64,000 nucleotides of DNA from Gracilibacillus ureilyticus (GTDB taxonomy: Bacteria; Bacillota; Bacilli; Bacillales; Amphibacillaceae). The DNA is taken from positions 62,001-126,000 of the forward strand of contig NZ_FOGL01000008.1 of NCBI RefSeq assembly GCF_900111195.1, written 5' to 3'. The notes under the pieces were generated by a model. That model was not told where the DNA came from, made no database searches, and worked only from the letters and a program-made list of their open reading frames with translations. Both the position numbers and the translations under genes were made by a program. Positions 27,128 through 36,024 of the stretch are shown here, piece after piece (the stretch's first letter is position 1; each line of letters opens with the position of its first letter).

Positions 27128-28445
27128 ATAAATTCCTCTTTACTAGCTTCTTGTTTTTTTGTAAATAATGTAGAGATAAATAAAATAAAACCGAATATAA
27201 CAGGAACATACTGATTGAAAAAATCAATAATGTCCTCTCAGCTTCCCAATAGAAGAACCTAGACGGAACAATAATCGTTGCTAAGGATACAAGAACTCTT
27301 CCTATATCCCACACCAATTGTACATGCTGCTTTCCTAAAATATTCAATGTCTGTGATAATGGTACAACCGTAAACTGTCCGATAAATAACAGCGCTAAAA
27401 TTTGCATATAAACACCTGAGTCAGACCACTCTTCACCAAAGATGAATGAAAAGGCAGGTTCGCCATAAACAGCTAGTAAAATAATTGGAATTCCACCAAA
27501 TAAGAGTAAATTTTTAGCTGTCTTAAGATATAAATTGCGAACATGCCTTATATCTTCTTTTAATAGTTTCGGTGCTTCGTGTAAATATACTTGTGAAATT
27601 GATTGACTTACCAAAGAACTTGGAAGTCCAAGCACACGTTGGGTTAAAGCATAAAACCCAGCAACCACTGGATCATAAGCAAATGTCAACATAATTGGAG
27701 TTGAGTGAGTGGAAAGACTATTAATCAATCCAGCAGGCATGGAATACATCGGAAATTTTTTAAAGTTTGCAGCAGCTGTTTTCATACTTTCAAAAGACAA
27801 ATAACTTTTCACCATTTGATAAGACTGTTTTAGATTAGCTTTTACCATTAAATATGATCCGATCAAAGCACCAATAATTCTCCCAATGATATCTCCTGCA
27901 ATCAAACCGAAACCGGAGTTTGAAATCCCACCAAGTAGTAGTTGGGATACAACTTTCCCTATACTTGTGCCCACCTTTATGTTGGTAATTCCTTTGAACT
28001 TCTCCATCCTTATAAAAAAGTAGATGATATTATTGGTAAAACCTAAAAATAGAACCGTAAATGGGATTAGCCAGATTAGCAGGTTTATAAAATCTTCTAC
28101 TTCTAAAAGGGAGAATATATACTCCCCAAAACAAACAAAAAGGATCCAATAGACGAAAGCTACAACACAAATTAGCAGCATATTAAATCCAAATAGATTA
28201 ATGAGTTCCTTCTTTGTTCTTGTTAACGGTAGTGCCAATTCATATCGCAATGACACCACCGAGTTTAAAATCGAAATAATTGAAATAAATGTTGCTAATA
28301 TCCCGAATGCCTCGGGTGTATACATCCTTGTTAAGATAGGCGAAGATAGAACGATCAATCCTTGGGCAAATACGGTTCCTCCAACCAATATAAAAACGTT
28401 TTTTAAAAATTTATTTTGTAGCAGTTTTCCCCTGTACTTTTTCAT
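27117..28445 (-). CDS. Wzx-like polysaccharide flippase
   Basis: The 442-residue protein has 12 or so membrane helices and the MOP/PST-family pattern (FVLVGGTVFAQGLIVLSSPI, LTRMYTPEAFG near the N-terminus). It should move lipid-linked repeat units across the membrane. It sits next to the polymerase and is the first of the last three genes. The 377-nt gap upstream holds no gene. Confidence 0.88.
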   Translation of the reverse strand: MKKYRGKLLQNKFLKNVFILVGGTVFAQGLIVLSSPILTRMYTPEAFGILATFISIISILNSVVSLRYELALPLTRTKKELINLFGFNMLLICVVAFVYWILFVCFGEYIFSLLEVEDFINLLIWLIPFTVLFLGFTNNIIYFFIRMEKFKGITNIKVGTSIGKVVSQLLLGGISNSGFGLIAGDIIGRIIGALIGSYLMVKANLKQSYQMVKSYLSFESMKTAAANFKKFPMYSMPAGLINSLSTHSTPIMLTFAYDPVVAGFYALTQRVLGLPSSLVSQSISQVYLHEAPKLLKEDIRHVRNLYLKTAKNLLLFGGIPIILLAVYGEPAFSFIFGEEWSDSGVYMQILALLFIGQFTVVPLSQTLNILGKQHVQLVWDIGRVLVSLATIIVPSRFFYWEAERTLLIFSISMFLLYSVLFYLSLHYLQKNKKLVKRNLYDK

Positions 28446-28822
28446 CTACTGCAAATCTCCATCTCTAATAAGTCTTACAATAATTTGTAATAATTTTTCC
28501 ATTATTACATTTACTTTTAGCAATTTATCGTATCAAACATAACCTGCACGATTTCCATATTTCACCTAACAACACTGTTCCTTTGTAATGACTAATCCAT
28601 CAGTAACATTACCAATGCAGTAGATGTCTTTCAACTTCCTCTACCTTGTTCTCTTGCACATCCAAACCATTAACTCTAATAACCAAAATTTATTTATCCA
28701 CCTCTATGGAAGTTAATATAACCAAGAACATCCACATCGACTTCTACGGTTATGTTATGTAACTTATTATTTCAGCTAATTCACAACATGATAATTTAGT
28801 TGTTCCACTATTCCATCTTCCC
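28446..28822. other. Gap between flippase and dehydrogenase genes
   Basis: No credible gene. An imperfect inverted repeat spans 28710-28765: AAGTTA with TAACTT and ATAACC with GGTTAT form two aligned helices. Lacking a T-run, it may be an RNA element rather than a terminator. The long gap inside a dense cluster suggests a loss or a recombination scar. Confidence 0.35.
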
Positions 28823-29833
28823 TTACAGTTGAATGGGCTGATTTTTTTGTGCTGATTCATAAAAACTTAAGACAAGTTCAAGTGCTCTTCTTCCATCTTC
28901 TCCGGTTACAGCAGGATTCCTGCCTTCTTTAATTGCATTCACCATATCTTCCATAATCCACTGGTGACCTGGAGTGCCCCACGGATCCGCTTTAATCCTT
29001 TCTTTCAAATCATTTATTTCCCTTTCTGACATATCTTTAATGTCGAGATGTTCGAAATAAATGGCATTTGAACCTCCAATTTTAACTGTACCTTTCTCAC
29101 CGAATATTGTAATAGACTCTTCATAGTTTTTAGGATACACAGTAGTCGAAGCTTCTACTGTTCCAAGTGCACCTGAATCAAATTTTATAGTTCCGATAGA
29201 GACGTCTTCAGCTTCTATATTTCTAAATCTTGTTGCTTCCATACTAAACACTTGTTCAGGAGAGCCCATAAACCATAACAATAAATCAAGATTATGAATT
29301 GCTTGATTCATTAAAACTCCGCCATCATGCTGTTTAGTTCCTCTCCAAGGAGCTTGGTCATAGTATTCCTGATTTCTGTTCCAATTCACAATACAGCTTG
29401 CATGGCTAATCTTTCCTAATAGACCTTGGTCTATAATTTTTCTCAGCTCTTGAACAACCGGTCTAAAACGGTTCGGATGAACAACAGCTAGTTTTATATT
29501 ATTAATTTTACAAGCATTGACAATTGTATCAGTATCTTCGACTGTCATAGCAATCGGCTTCTCTACAATAATATGTTTTTTTGCTTCTGCCACTTGCACT
29601 GCTATAGAAGCATGGAAACCACTTGGAGTACAAATACACACTATATCAATATCCTCTTTTTCCAGCATATCTTCTAATTCAGTATAAGGTTTTGCATCAT
29701 ATTCTTCTTTATAAAAATCCATTACAGTTGGAACCTTATCACAGACTGCAACGAGCTTAGCAGCATCAATTTTCTCAATTGCTGCTGCATGCTTTTTTGC
29801 TATAAAGCCGCATCCAACAATTGCAAAATTCAT
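28823..29833 (-). CDS. UDP-GlcNAcA 3-dehydrogenase, WbpB/WlbA type
   Basis: The 336-residue protein belongs to the Gfo/Idh/MocA oxidoreductases: an N-terminal NAD fold (AIVGCGFIAKKHA), the EKPIA motif and the catalytic HDGGVLMNQAIHNLDLL. WbpB/WlbA oxidises C3 of UDP-N-acetyl-glucuronic acid. Its partners are present upstream: WbpE-type aminotransferase, WbpD-type acetyltransferase and WbpA-type 6-dehydrogenase. Together they make UDP-GlcNAc(3NAc)A. Recycling of NAD in this pathway is coupled to alpha-ketoglutarate in some members. The call rests on the gene set. Confidence 0.85.
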   Translation of the reverse strand: MNFAIVGCGFIAKKHAAAIEKIDAAKLVAVCDKVPTVMDFYKEEYDAKPYTELEDMLEKEDIDIVCICTPSGFHASIAVQVAEAKKHIIVEKPIAMTVEDTDTIVNACKINNIKLAVVHPNRFRPVVQELRKIIDQGLLGKISHASCIVNWNRNQEYYDQAPWRGTKQHDGGVLMNQAIHNLDLLLWFMGSPEQVFSMEATRFRNIEAEDVSIGTIKFDSGALGTVEASTTVYPKNYEESITIFGEKGTVKIGGSNAIYFEHLDIKDMSEREINDLKERIKADPWGTPGHQWIMEDMVNAIKEGRNPAVTGEDGRRALELVLSFYESAQKNQPIQL

Positions 29834-29865
29834 AACGAAACCTCTTCCTTTTTCATATATTTGAC

Positions 29866-30996
29866 TTAATCACTCATAAAATCTTGTATTACATCACATA
29901 CTCTTGTAATTTCTCCCTCCTTTAGATATGGATGCATTGGGAGTGACAGAACGGTATCACAAAGCTTGTTTGTAACAGGGAAATCTCTCTCATCAAATGG
30001 TAAATCAGAAAATGCCTGTTGACGATGCATCGGTTTAGTATAATAAATCATACTAGGAATATTATTTTCTTTTAGCTTATCTTGTAAGGCGTTCCGCTGT
30101 TTTTTTGAAACGAGTTTAATGGTATATTGAGCAAAGCTTGAATAATAACCTTCTGGAATAAAAGGTGTTTCTACAATATTTTGCAGTCTTTCACTATAAA
30201 GTTGGTAAGCTCTATTTACTCCATCTAGTTCATGTTCTTTAAATGCATGTAATTTTACTTGTAAGATCGCCGCCTGTATGGTATCTAATCTAGAATTAAT
30301 ACCAATTCTTACATTATCATACTTGTTTTCACCTTTCCCATGCGTTTTATAGGAACGAAGCATTTCAGCTGTTTCATCACTATCGGTAAAAACTGCCCCA
30401 CCGTCTCCATAACAACCTAAAGGCTTAGCAGGGAAAAAGGAAGTTGTTGCAGCGTTACCGAAACTGCATGCCATTTCGCCATTAATGTTTCCACCAAACC
30501 CTTGAGCACCATCTTCCAAAACAAGCAGATTGTAACTTTTAGCAATTTTTTCTATTTCATTATAGTTAGCTGGTAGTCCAAACAGATCAACTGGTATAAC
30601 TACTTTAGGATTTAATTTTCCTTCTTTATTTACTTTTTCAATAGATTGTGTAAGTTTTTCAGGATCAATATTGAAAGTCTTTTCATCCACATCAACAAAA
30701 ACTGGTGTTGCTCCGTTAAATGAAACCACTTCTCCTGTTGAGAAGAATGTAAAATCAGGTACAAAAACAGCATCGCCTTCTTTTACATCCCATGCCATCA
30801 AAACCAGTGATAAAGCATCCGTGCCATTAGCACATGTAATACAGTGCTTAACACCAACGTATTCAGCTAAATCTTTTTCTAGCTCATTTACTGGTTTGCC
30901 ACCTATATATTGGCCAGTATTTAGCACATTATGAATAGCATCATCAATAACAGATTTATACTGAGTATATTGAGCTTTTAAGTCACGAAACTGCAT
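29866..30996 (-). CDS. UDP-3-oxo-GlcNAcA aminotransferase, WbpE/WlbC type
   Basis: The 376-residue PLP enzyme is in the DegT/DnrJ/EryC1 family. Visible are the cofactor-anchoring stretch GTDALSLVLMAW, the aspartate in VLEDGAQGFGG and the Schiff-base lysine in SFFPAKPLGCYGDGG (K of PAKPLG). It would transfer an amino group to C3 of the sugar made by the WbpB-type enzyme just downstream. It is 32 nt from that gene and 14 nt from the acetyltransferase gene, so the three are co-transcribed. Confidence 0.88.
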   Translation of the reverse strand: MQFRDLKAQYTQYKSVIDDAIHNVLNTGQYIGGKPVNELEKDLAEYVGVKHCITCANGTDALSLVLMAWDVKEGDAVFVPDFTFFSTGEVVSFNGATPVFVDVDEKTFNIDPEKLTQSIEKVNKEGKLNPKVVIPVDLFGLPANYNEIEKIAKSYNLLVLEDGAQGFGGNINGEMACSFGNAATTSFFPAKPLGCYGDGGAVFTDSDETAEMLRSYKTHGKGENKYDNVRIGINSRLDTIQAAILQVKLHAFKEHELDGVNRAYQLYSERLQNIVETPFIPEGYYSSFAQYTIKLVSKKQRNALQDKLKENNIPSMIYYTKPMHRQQAFSDLPFDERDFPVTNKLCDTVLSLPMHPYLKEGEITRVCDVIQDFMSD

Positions 30997-31010
30997 ACTT
31001 TACCTCTTTC

Positions 31011-31577
31011 CTATTCTTTAATTTCCGTTAAGCTATCTTCTATTAATTTATAAGATCTATCACATTCTTTACAATGATAATCTTCTTTTATTGGAAGACC
31101 GCATTCACAAACCCAACCAATTTGTTTTGCCGGAACTCCAGCCACTAATGCATAGTCTGGTACATCTTTTGTTACAACGGCTCCCGAAGCAATCATGGCC
31201 CAGGAACCGATGGTATTTCCGCATATAATCGTTGCGTTTGCCCCTATAGAAGCACCATATTTGACTAGCGTTTTTTTATATGCAGCACTACCTTTAGGGT
31301 ATTTACTTCTTGGGGTTAAGTCATTGGTGAAAACCATAGACGGACCACAGAACACATAATCTTCTAATTCCACACCCTCATATACAGAAACGTTATTTTG
31401 AATCTTTACTCCATTACCAATTTTAACGTTGTTAGATACATTTACATTCTGCCCTATTGAACATTTCTCTCCAATTTCTGCACCCGAATGAATATGACTA
31501 AAATGCCAAATCTTTGTCCCTGCTCCTATCTTTACGTTCTCATCAATATAACTACTTTCATGTACAAAATATTGCAT
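31011..31577 (-). CDS. N-acetyltransferase with left-handed beta helix, WbpD/WlbB type
   Basis: The 188-residue protein consists largely of hexapeptide repeats ([40 protein letters not shown]), the left-handed beta helix of trimeric acyltransferases. It ends with a Cys-rich tail ([20 protein letters not shown]) that may bind zinc. It would acetylate the 3-amino group of UDP-GlcNAc3NA with acetyl-CoA. Its position between WbpA and WbpE types fits that step. Confidence 0.88.
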   Translation of the reverse strand: MQYFVHESSYIDENVKIGAGTKIWHFSHIHSGAEIGEKCSIGQNVNVSNNVKIGNGVKIQNNVSVYEGVELEDYVFCGPSMVFTNDLTPRSKYPKGSAAYKKTLVKYGASIGANATIICGNTIGSWAMIASGAVVTKDVPDYALVAGVPAKQIGWVCECGLPIKEDYHCKECDRSYKLIEDSLTEIKE

Positions 31578-31629
31578 TGAAATGTCTCCTTATCTAGCCC
31601 ACTGAGAAGAAATCCTTTTGGATACTATC

Positions 31630-32955
31630 CTATAGCAACTCAATATTGTCTCTATTTGTTATATCCTTCATAGCATTTTTTGTATCAAATATAGCTTTTG
31701 CATGCTCTTGGACTAGCGTGTAATCTACCATTGTATGGTCAGTTGTTATCATAACCAGATCCGCAGATTCAATTAATTCTACTGTTAAATCAGGTTCCCC
31801 CTTTTTAACTTTTCCATGAGCTTTGTATTCTGGTACATATGGGTCATAGAAAATAACTTCTGCTCCCTCTTTTTCTAATTCATTAATTACTCTAATAGCT
31901 GCACTTTCCCTGCAGTCATCAATATCTTTTTTGTATGCCACACCAAGCACAAGTACTATTGAGCCATTCATTGCTTTTTTGTGTTTATTCAAAATTTTGC
32001 TAGCTCTCTCCACACAGTATTCAGGCATTCTATCATTTACCATCATTGAGGATTCAATCATCAATGTATGAAAATCAAATTCCCTCGCCTTCCAAGACAG
32101 GTAATATGGATCAAGAGGAATACAATGCCCCCCCAGTCCCGGTCCTGGATAAAATGCTTGAAAACCATATGGTTTTGATTTTGCAGCTTCTATAACCTCC
32201 CAAAAATTTATTCCCATTTTTTCACTAAGAATTGCTAGTTCATTGACTAATCCTATATTAATATTTCTGTATATATTCTCTAAAATCTTCTCCATCTCTG
32301 CTATCGCTGGCGAGGAAACACGATGGATAGGGGCTTCTAAAATACTTTCATACAAAGCTGCAGCTACATCAGTACATTTTGATGTAGATCCACCTACAAC
32401 TTTTGGTGTATTTTTGGTTTTAAAAGTTAGATTACCAGGATCTACTCTTTCAGGTGAATACGCTAAGTAGAAGTCCTCTCCACATTTCAATCCGGATTCT
32501 TCAAGTATTGGCTTCAAAAGTTCTTCAGTTGTTCCTGGATAGGTTGTGGATTCTAACACTATTAACATATCTTTATGCATGTAGGGTACGATGCTTTTTG
32601 CAGAGGCTTTCACATAACTAATATCAGGCTGTTGATATTTATCTAGAGGTGTAGGAACACAAATACTTACACAATCTGCTTGCGCTACTTTTTCGAAATC
32701 CGTAGTTGCTAATAAATCTCCGGATTTAACTAGTTCAGCAAGGTCCTCGTTCACTACATCACCAATATAATTTTCTCCATGATTAACCATTTCCACTTTC
32801 GATTCTTGAACATCGAATCCAATGGTTTTATATCCAGCTTTCGCTTTTTCAACAGCCAGCGGAAGACCGACATAGCCCAGACCGATGACTCCAAGAGTTG
32901 CAGTTTTGCTTAGTAACTTATCCTTCAAATTACTTGTTGAGGTAGCAGTATTCAT
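31630..32955 (-). CDS. UDP-GlcNAc 6-dehydrogenase, WbpA type
   Basis: The 441-residue protein is a UDP-sugar 6-dehydrogenase: NAD motif VIGLGYVGLPLAVE, ESTTYPGTTEE, AYSPERVDPGN and the catalytic Cys in PGPGLGGHCIPLDPYYL. The SPERVDPGN stretch and neighbourhood point to UDP-GlcNAc rather than UDP-glucose as substrate; it makes UDP-N-acetyl-glucuronic acid, the first step of the GlcNAc3NAcA branch. The truncated epimerase gene lies 21 nt upstream. Confidence 0.88.
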   Translation of the reverse strand: MNTATSTSNLKDKLLSKTATLGVIGLGYVGLPLAVEKAKAGYKTIGFDVQESKVEMVNHGENYIGDVVNEDLAELVKSGDLLATTDFEKVAQADCVSICVPTPLDKYQQPDISYVKASAKSIVPYMHKDMLIVLESTTYPGTTEELLKPILEESGLKCGEDFYLAYSPERVDPGNLTFKTKNTPKVVGGSTSKCTDVAAALYESILEAPIHRVSSPAIAEMEKILENIYRNINIGLVNELAILSEKMGINFWEVIEAAKSKPYGFQAFYPGPGLGGHCIPLDPYYLSWKAREFDFHTLMIESSMMVNDRMPEYCVERASKILNKHKKAMNGSIVLVLGVAYKKDIDDCRESAAIRVINELEKEGAEVIFYDPYVPEYKAHGKVKKGEPDLTVELIESADLVMITTDHTMVDYTLVQEHAKAIFDTKNAMKDITNRDNIELL

Positions 32956-32976
32956 AAGATTAGTATCCTCCCTTTA

Positions 32977-33357
32977 CTATAGAGCATTACATATATTCTC
33001 AGCAGAATTCCCATCACCGAATAACATAGGTTGGGGGTGTTTCAAACAGTCTAATTCTCTCGTAACCGCGCTTAGAATTGAATCAATATTAATTGAACTT
33101 AAAACATTCCAACCGTTTTCTAAAGTTTCCACCCATTCTGTTTGATCTCTTAGTGTTGTGCATGGTGTTTTAAGAAAGAAAGCCTCTTTCTGCAGGCCAC
33201 CAGAATCCGTTACAACCATGTATGCATTTGCTGTAAGATATAACATCATTAGATAACCAACTGGTTTTATTAGGGTTACATTATTCAACTTTATATCTAG
33301 TTTATTAATCAATTTTCTTGTTCTTGGATGAATTGGCAGGATTATTGGCTTATCCAT
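32977..33357 (-). pseudogene. Truncated UDP-N-acetylglucosamine 2-epimerase (C-terminal third)
   Basis: The open frame gives 126 residues that match the C-terminal part of non-hydrolysing UDP-HexNAc 2-epimerases (WecB/WbpI): ILPIHPRTRKLI and TDSGGLQKEAFFLKTPCTTL are signature motifs of a family of about 360-380 residues. In frame upstream, only about ten related codons remain before stop codons, and the next gene starts at 33506. The ATG has no properly spaced ribosome binding site. About 240 N-terminal residues with the nucleotide-binding half are missing, so it is almost surely inactive. In WbpI pathways this enzyme converts UDP-GlcNAc3NAcA to the ManNAc3NAcA form. Confidence 0.88.
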
Positions 33358-33505
33358 TTCCTCAAAAGAAAAAATAATTAGTTTTGTTTTTTGGTACTAT
33401 CAATGTTTTCTACTCGAATAAATTGTTGCTAAGTAATAATCATTCGCAAGCCTTCACTTCCAAATTTTACATACAACACTATAATTTCAATACAAAAGCT
33501 TAAAC

Positions 33506-34759
33506 TTAAAATAGTTCTTCCAGTTTTCTAGTGAGCTTTTGAAAATCAAAGTCTTGCGCAGCTTTAATAGCATTATTACAGTAATTGGTGTAATCCTCTT
33601 TTGACAATTCAGATACTTTCAAGATATTCTCAGCTAGTTGCTTTTCATTTGCATTATCTATTACTACTCCACAGTTATATTTTTTAATTAAATCGTATCC
33701 AAACTCACAATCTGATATAGTTGGTTTCCCGCTTGCAAAATATTCAAACAATTTATTTAGACTTGCACCATATCTTTTGATACCATTTTGTTCAAAATGC
33801 ATAATATTTAGGTTAGACTTGCTTAAAATGTATGGTATTTTATTTTTATCTATAAAGCCTTTAAACTTGATGTTTTGTAAGTTTTTACTCTTACAATACT
33901 GTTCTAATTTTTCTTTTTCTGGTCCATCACCGAAAATTAGAAAGCTAATGTTTTTCCGTCCGACTCTATCTATATATTCTGCCGCCTTAACAATTTTCAT
34001 AATATTATTTACTTTTCTAATAGAACCTGTATAAATGACCTTAAATTTCTTAATATTATTTAAGTCCGAATCATCCAAAACATTAATTTGGCTATTATAG
34101 TTAAATTTTTTTAAATCTACACCATTATTAATATGATATATTTTGCTCATATCAACAGGTCCGCCATTTTCTTCATTCCATTTTTTAGATACCACATAAT
34201 CCTTCCCCCCCTCCATTGTAAATATTAATTTATCAGCTCTTTTATATATCCATTTTTCTCCCTTAAATAATAACTTGGATAATGTACTGTTTCTTTTTAA
34301 AGTACCGTAAGCGACTAAAGTTTCTGGCCATAAATCTCTTATTTCACAAATACACGGTATATTAAATTTTTTCGCTATCTTTATTCCAGCAACTAAAGTA
34401 AGAGGGTGAACACTTGAAGCTAAAATTACCTTTGGTTTACCATATTGTTTTGCGTAAGCTTTTGAAACTAAAAAAATATTTTTGTAAAAGGAAAACATAT
34501 TTATGATCCGTTTTTTCCCATTACCAATATATTTAGGTGTTTTTACGAAGATAAATGCAACCCCATTAATAATGTCGGAGGTATACATTCTACCCCCAGT
34601 ATCAATATGATCACTTGAGTTATGAATAGTTGAAGCACAGAAAATAGTTGGACTATATCCCCTTTTAATTAAGTTTTCTGCAAACCAAAAATGCCTCCCT
34701 GCCCTATCTCTATACATGTTTGTAGCATAATGATTAAAAATCCAAATATTCTTCTTCAT
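33506..34759 (-). CDS. Glycosyltransferase, GT4 family (WbuB-like)
   Basis: The 417-residue protein has GT-B features: N-terminal WIFNHYATNMYRDRAGRHFWF, IRDLWPETLVAYG, the donor-site VIYTGSIRKVNN and GASLNKLFEYFASGKPTI, where the conserved glutamate lies. It resembles WbuB/Cap1F-type enzymes, which add ManNAc- or FucNAc-like sugars. It ends 148 nt before the truncated epimerase gene. Codon use seems more AT-rich than in flanking pathway genes, which would fit an exchanged cassette. Confidence 0.87.
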   Translation of the reverse strand: MKKNIWIFNHYATNMYRDRAGRHFWFAENLIKRGYSPTIFCASTIHNSSDHIDTGGRMYTSDIINGVAFIFVKTPKYIGNGKKRIINMFSFYKNIFLVSKAYAKQYGKPKVILASSVHPLTLVAGIKIAKKFNIPCICEIRDLWPETLVAYGTLKRNSTLSKLLFKGEKWIYKRADKLIFTMEGGKDYVVSKKWNEENGGPVDMSKIYHINNGVDLKKFNYNSQINVLDDSDLNNIKKFKVIYTGSIRKVNNIMKIVKAAEYIDRVGRKNISFLIFGDGPEKEKLEQYCKSKNLQNIKFKGFIDKNKIPYILSKSNLNIMHFEQNGIKRYGASLNKLFEYFASGKPTISDCEFGYDLIKKYNCGVVIDNANEKQLAENILKVSELSKEDYTNYCNNAIKAAQDFDFQKLTRKLEELF

Positions 34760-34762
34760 GCT

Positions 34763-35380
34763 TTAAACTCTCCTAGCTGGTACACCAACATAAGTACCAG
34801 GGTCATTTATATCCTTAACTACCACAGCACCTGCACCAATTTTACAATCATTCGTAATTTTTATATTATTACTTACTACCCCGCCAATTCCTAACCAAGA
34901 TGATTTTCCAACTTTAACTGAACCAGCTAAGTTAGCGCCTGGTGATATATGCACAAACTCTTCGATCCAATTATCATGGTCTATTGTAGAACCAGTGTTG
35001 ATAATGCAACCTTTTTCTATTCTCGTACAGCAGTTAACAATTACTCCAGCCATAATAGCTGTACCAACTCCTATATCTACTTGTGACCCTATTACGGCAT
35101 CCGGGTGAATTAACACCGGAATACTTGCACCAATTGTTTCTAGCATTTCATGAAGTCTCTTTCTGGTAGAATTATTTCCAATACCGACAAATACCTCGTA
35201 CTTGTCTATATGGAAATAAACATCCTTGGAATGCCCGATGACTTCTAAATCCATTGTTGATTTAATACTCGCATCGTCATCTAAGAAAGCTATTTCCTTC
35301 CACTTGTCCATTTTAATTGCGATATCTGCCACAACCTTACCATGACCACTGGCACCTATTATAAGTAGTTTGTCTTTCAT
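34763..35380 (-). CDS. epsM: Sugar N-acetyltransferase, PglD/EpsM type
   Basis: The 205-residue protein has an N-terminal PglD domain (LLIIGASGHGKVVADIA, a UDP-sugar site) and a left-handed beta helix of hexapeptide repeats. The catalytic His is in NTGSTIDHDNWIEEFVHISPG. PglD acetylates the 4-amino group of UDP-4-amino-sugar to give UDP-N,N'-diacetylbacillosamine. It overlaps the PglC-type gene by 4 nt and is in the same order as B. subtilis epsL-epsM. Confidence 0.9.
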   Translation of the reverse strand: MKDKLLIIGASGHGKVVADIAIKMDKWKEIAFLDDDASIKSTMDLEVIGHSKDVYFHIDKYEVFVGIGNNSTRKRLHEMLETIGASIPVLIHPDAVIGSQVDIGVGTAIMAGVIVNCCTRIEKGCIINTGSTIDHDNWIEEFVHISPGANLAGSVKVGKSSWLGIGGVVSNNIKITNDCKIGAGAVVVKDINDPGTYVGVPARRV

Positions 35381-36024
35381 GACTCGATTCTTCTTTCTTT
35401 TTTTGTTCCTTTAAAGGGTTCCATTGTAGGGGTACTTCCAGAATTAATCCCTTCTCTGACAAATACTTTCTTAATAGTCAGGAAAATTATCTTCCAATCT
35501 CCTATGAAACTTACATTTTCTACATACTTAACATCGAGATTAAATTTATCTTCCCAGTTAATTGCATTCCTCCCATTAATCTGTGCCAAACCAGATAGTC
35601 CCGGCCTAACTTCATGCCGGCGTTTTTGATGATCACTGTATAATGGTAAATACTGCACCAATAGTGGTCTTGGACCGATAATTGACATATCACCTTTTAA
35701 AATATTAAATAATTCAGGCAGTTCATCAAGAGAAGTAGAACGCAGCAATTGGCCAAACTTAGTCAATCTAACACTGTCAGGCAAAAAATTTCCGTTTTCG
35801 TCTTTCTCATCTGTCATTGTCCTAAACTTATACATCATAAAAATTTCCTCATTCATCCCTGGTCTATTCTGTTTAAATAGAACTGGGCTGCCCAGTTTCA
35901 ACCTCACAAGTATAGCCACTGTTAGAAATACCGGACTTAGAATAATAATAGCAACTAAAGAAAGGATGAAATCCATCGGTCTCTTTACAAATCTTCTGTA
36001 TATCCCTCCTTTGGAATTTTTCAT
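35377..36024 (-). CDS. epsL: Initiating phosphoglycosyl transferase, PglC/EpsL type
   Basis: The 215-residue protein is a monotopic phosphoglycosyl transferase: a membrane hairpin (about 14-36), FKQNRPGMNEEIFMMYKFRTM, the catalytic Asp-Glu pair in LRSTSLDELPELFNILKGD, and PGLSGLAQINGRN. It transfers a phospho-sugar from UDP to undecaprenyl phosphate to begin each repeat unit; with PglD/E/F present, that sugar is likely diNAcBac. I placed the start at ATG 36024, which overlaps the previous stop codon (TAATG); a GTG 12 nt upstream is an alternative. Confidence 0.92.
   Translation of the reverse strand: MKNSKGGIYRRFVKRPMDFILSLVAIIILSPVFLTVAILVRLKLGSPVLFKQNRPGMNEEIFMMYKFRTMTDEKDENGNFLPDSVRLTKFGQLLRSTSLDELPELFNILKGDMSIIGPRPLLVQYLPLYSDHQKRRHEVRPGLSGLAQINGRNAINWEDKFNLDVKYVENVSFIGDWKIIFLTIKKVFVREGINSGSTPTMEPFKGTKKERRIES

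Noticed and set aside
32977-33357. A functional small epimerase
   Set aside because: It lacks about two thirds of the family, including half the active site, and has no proper start signal; annotated as a pseudogene.
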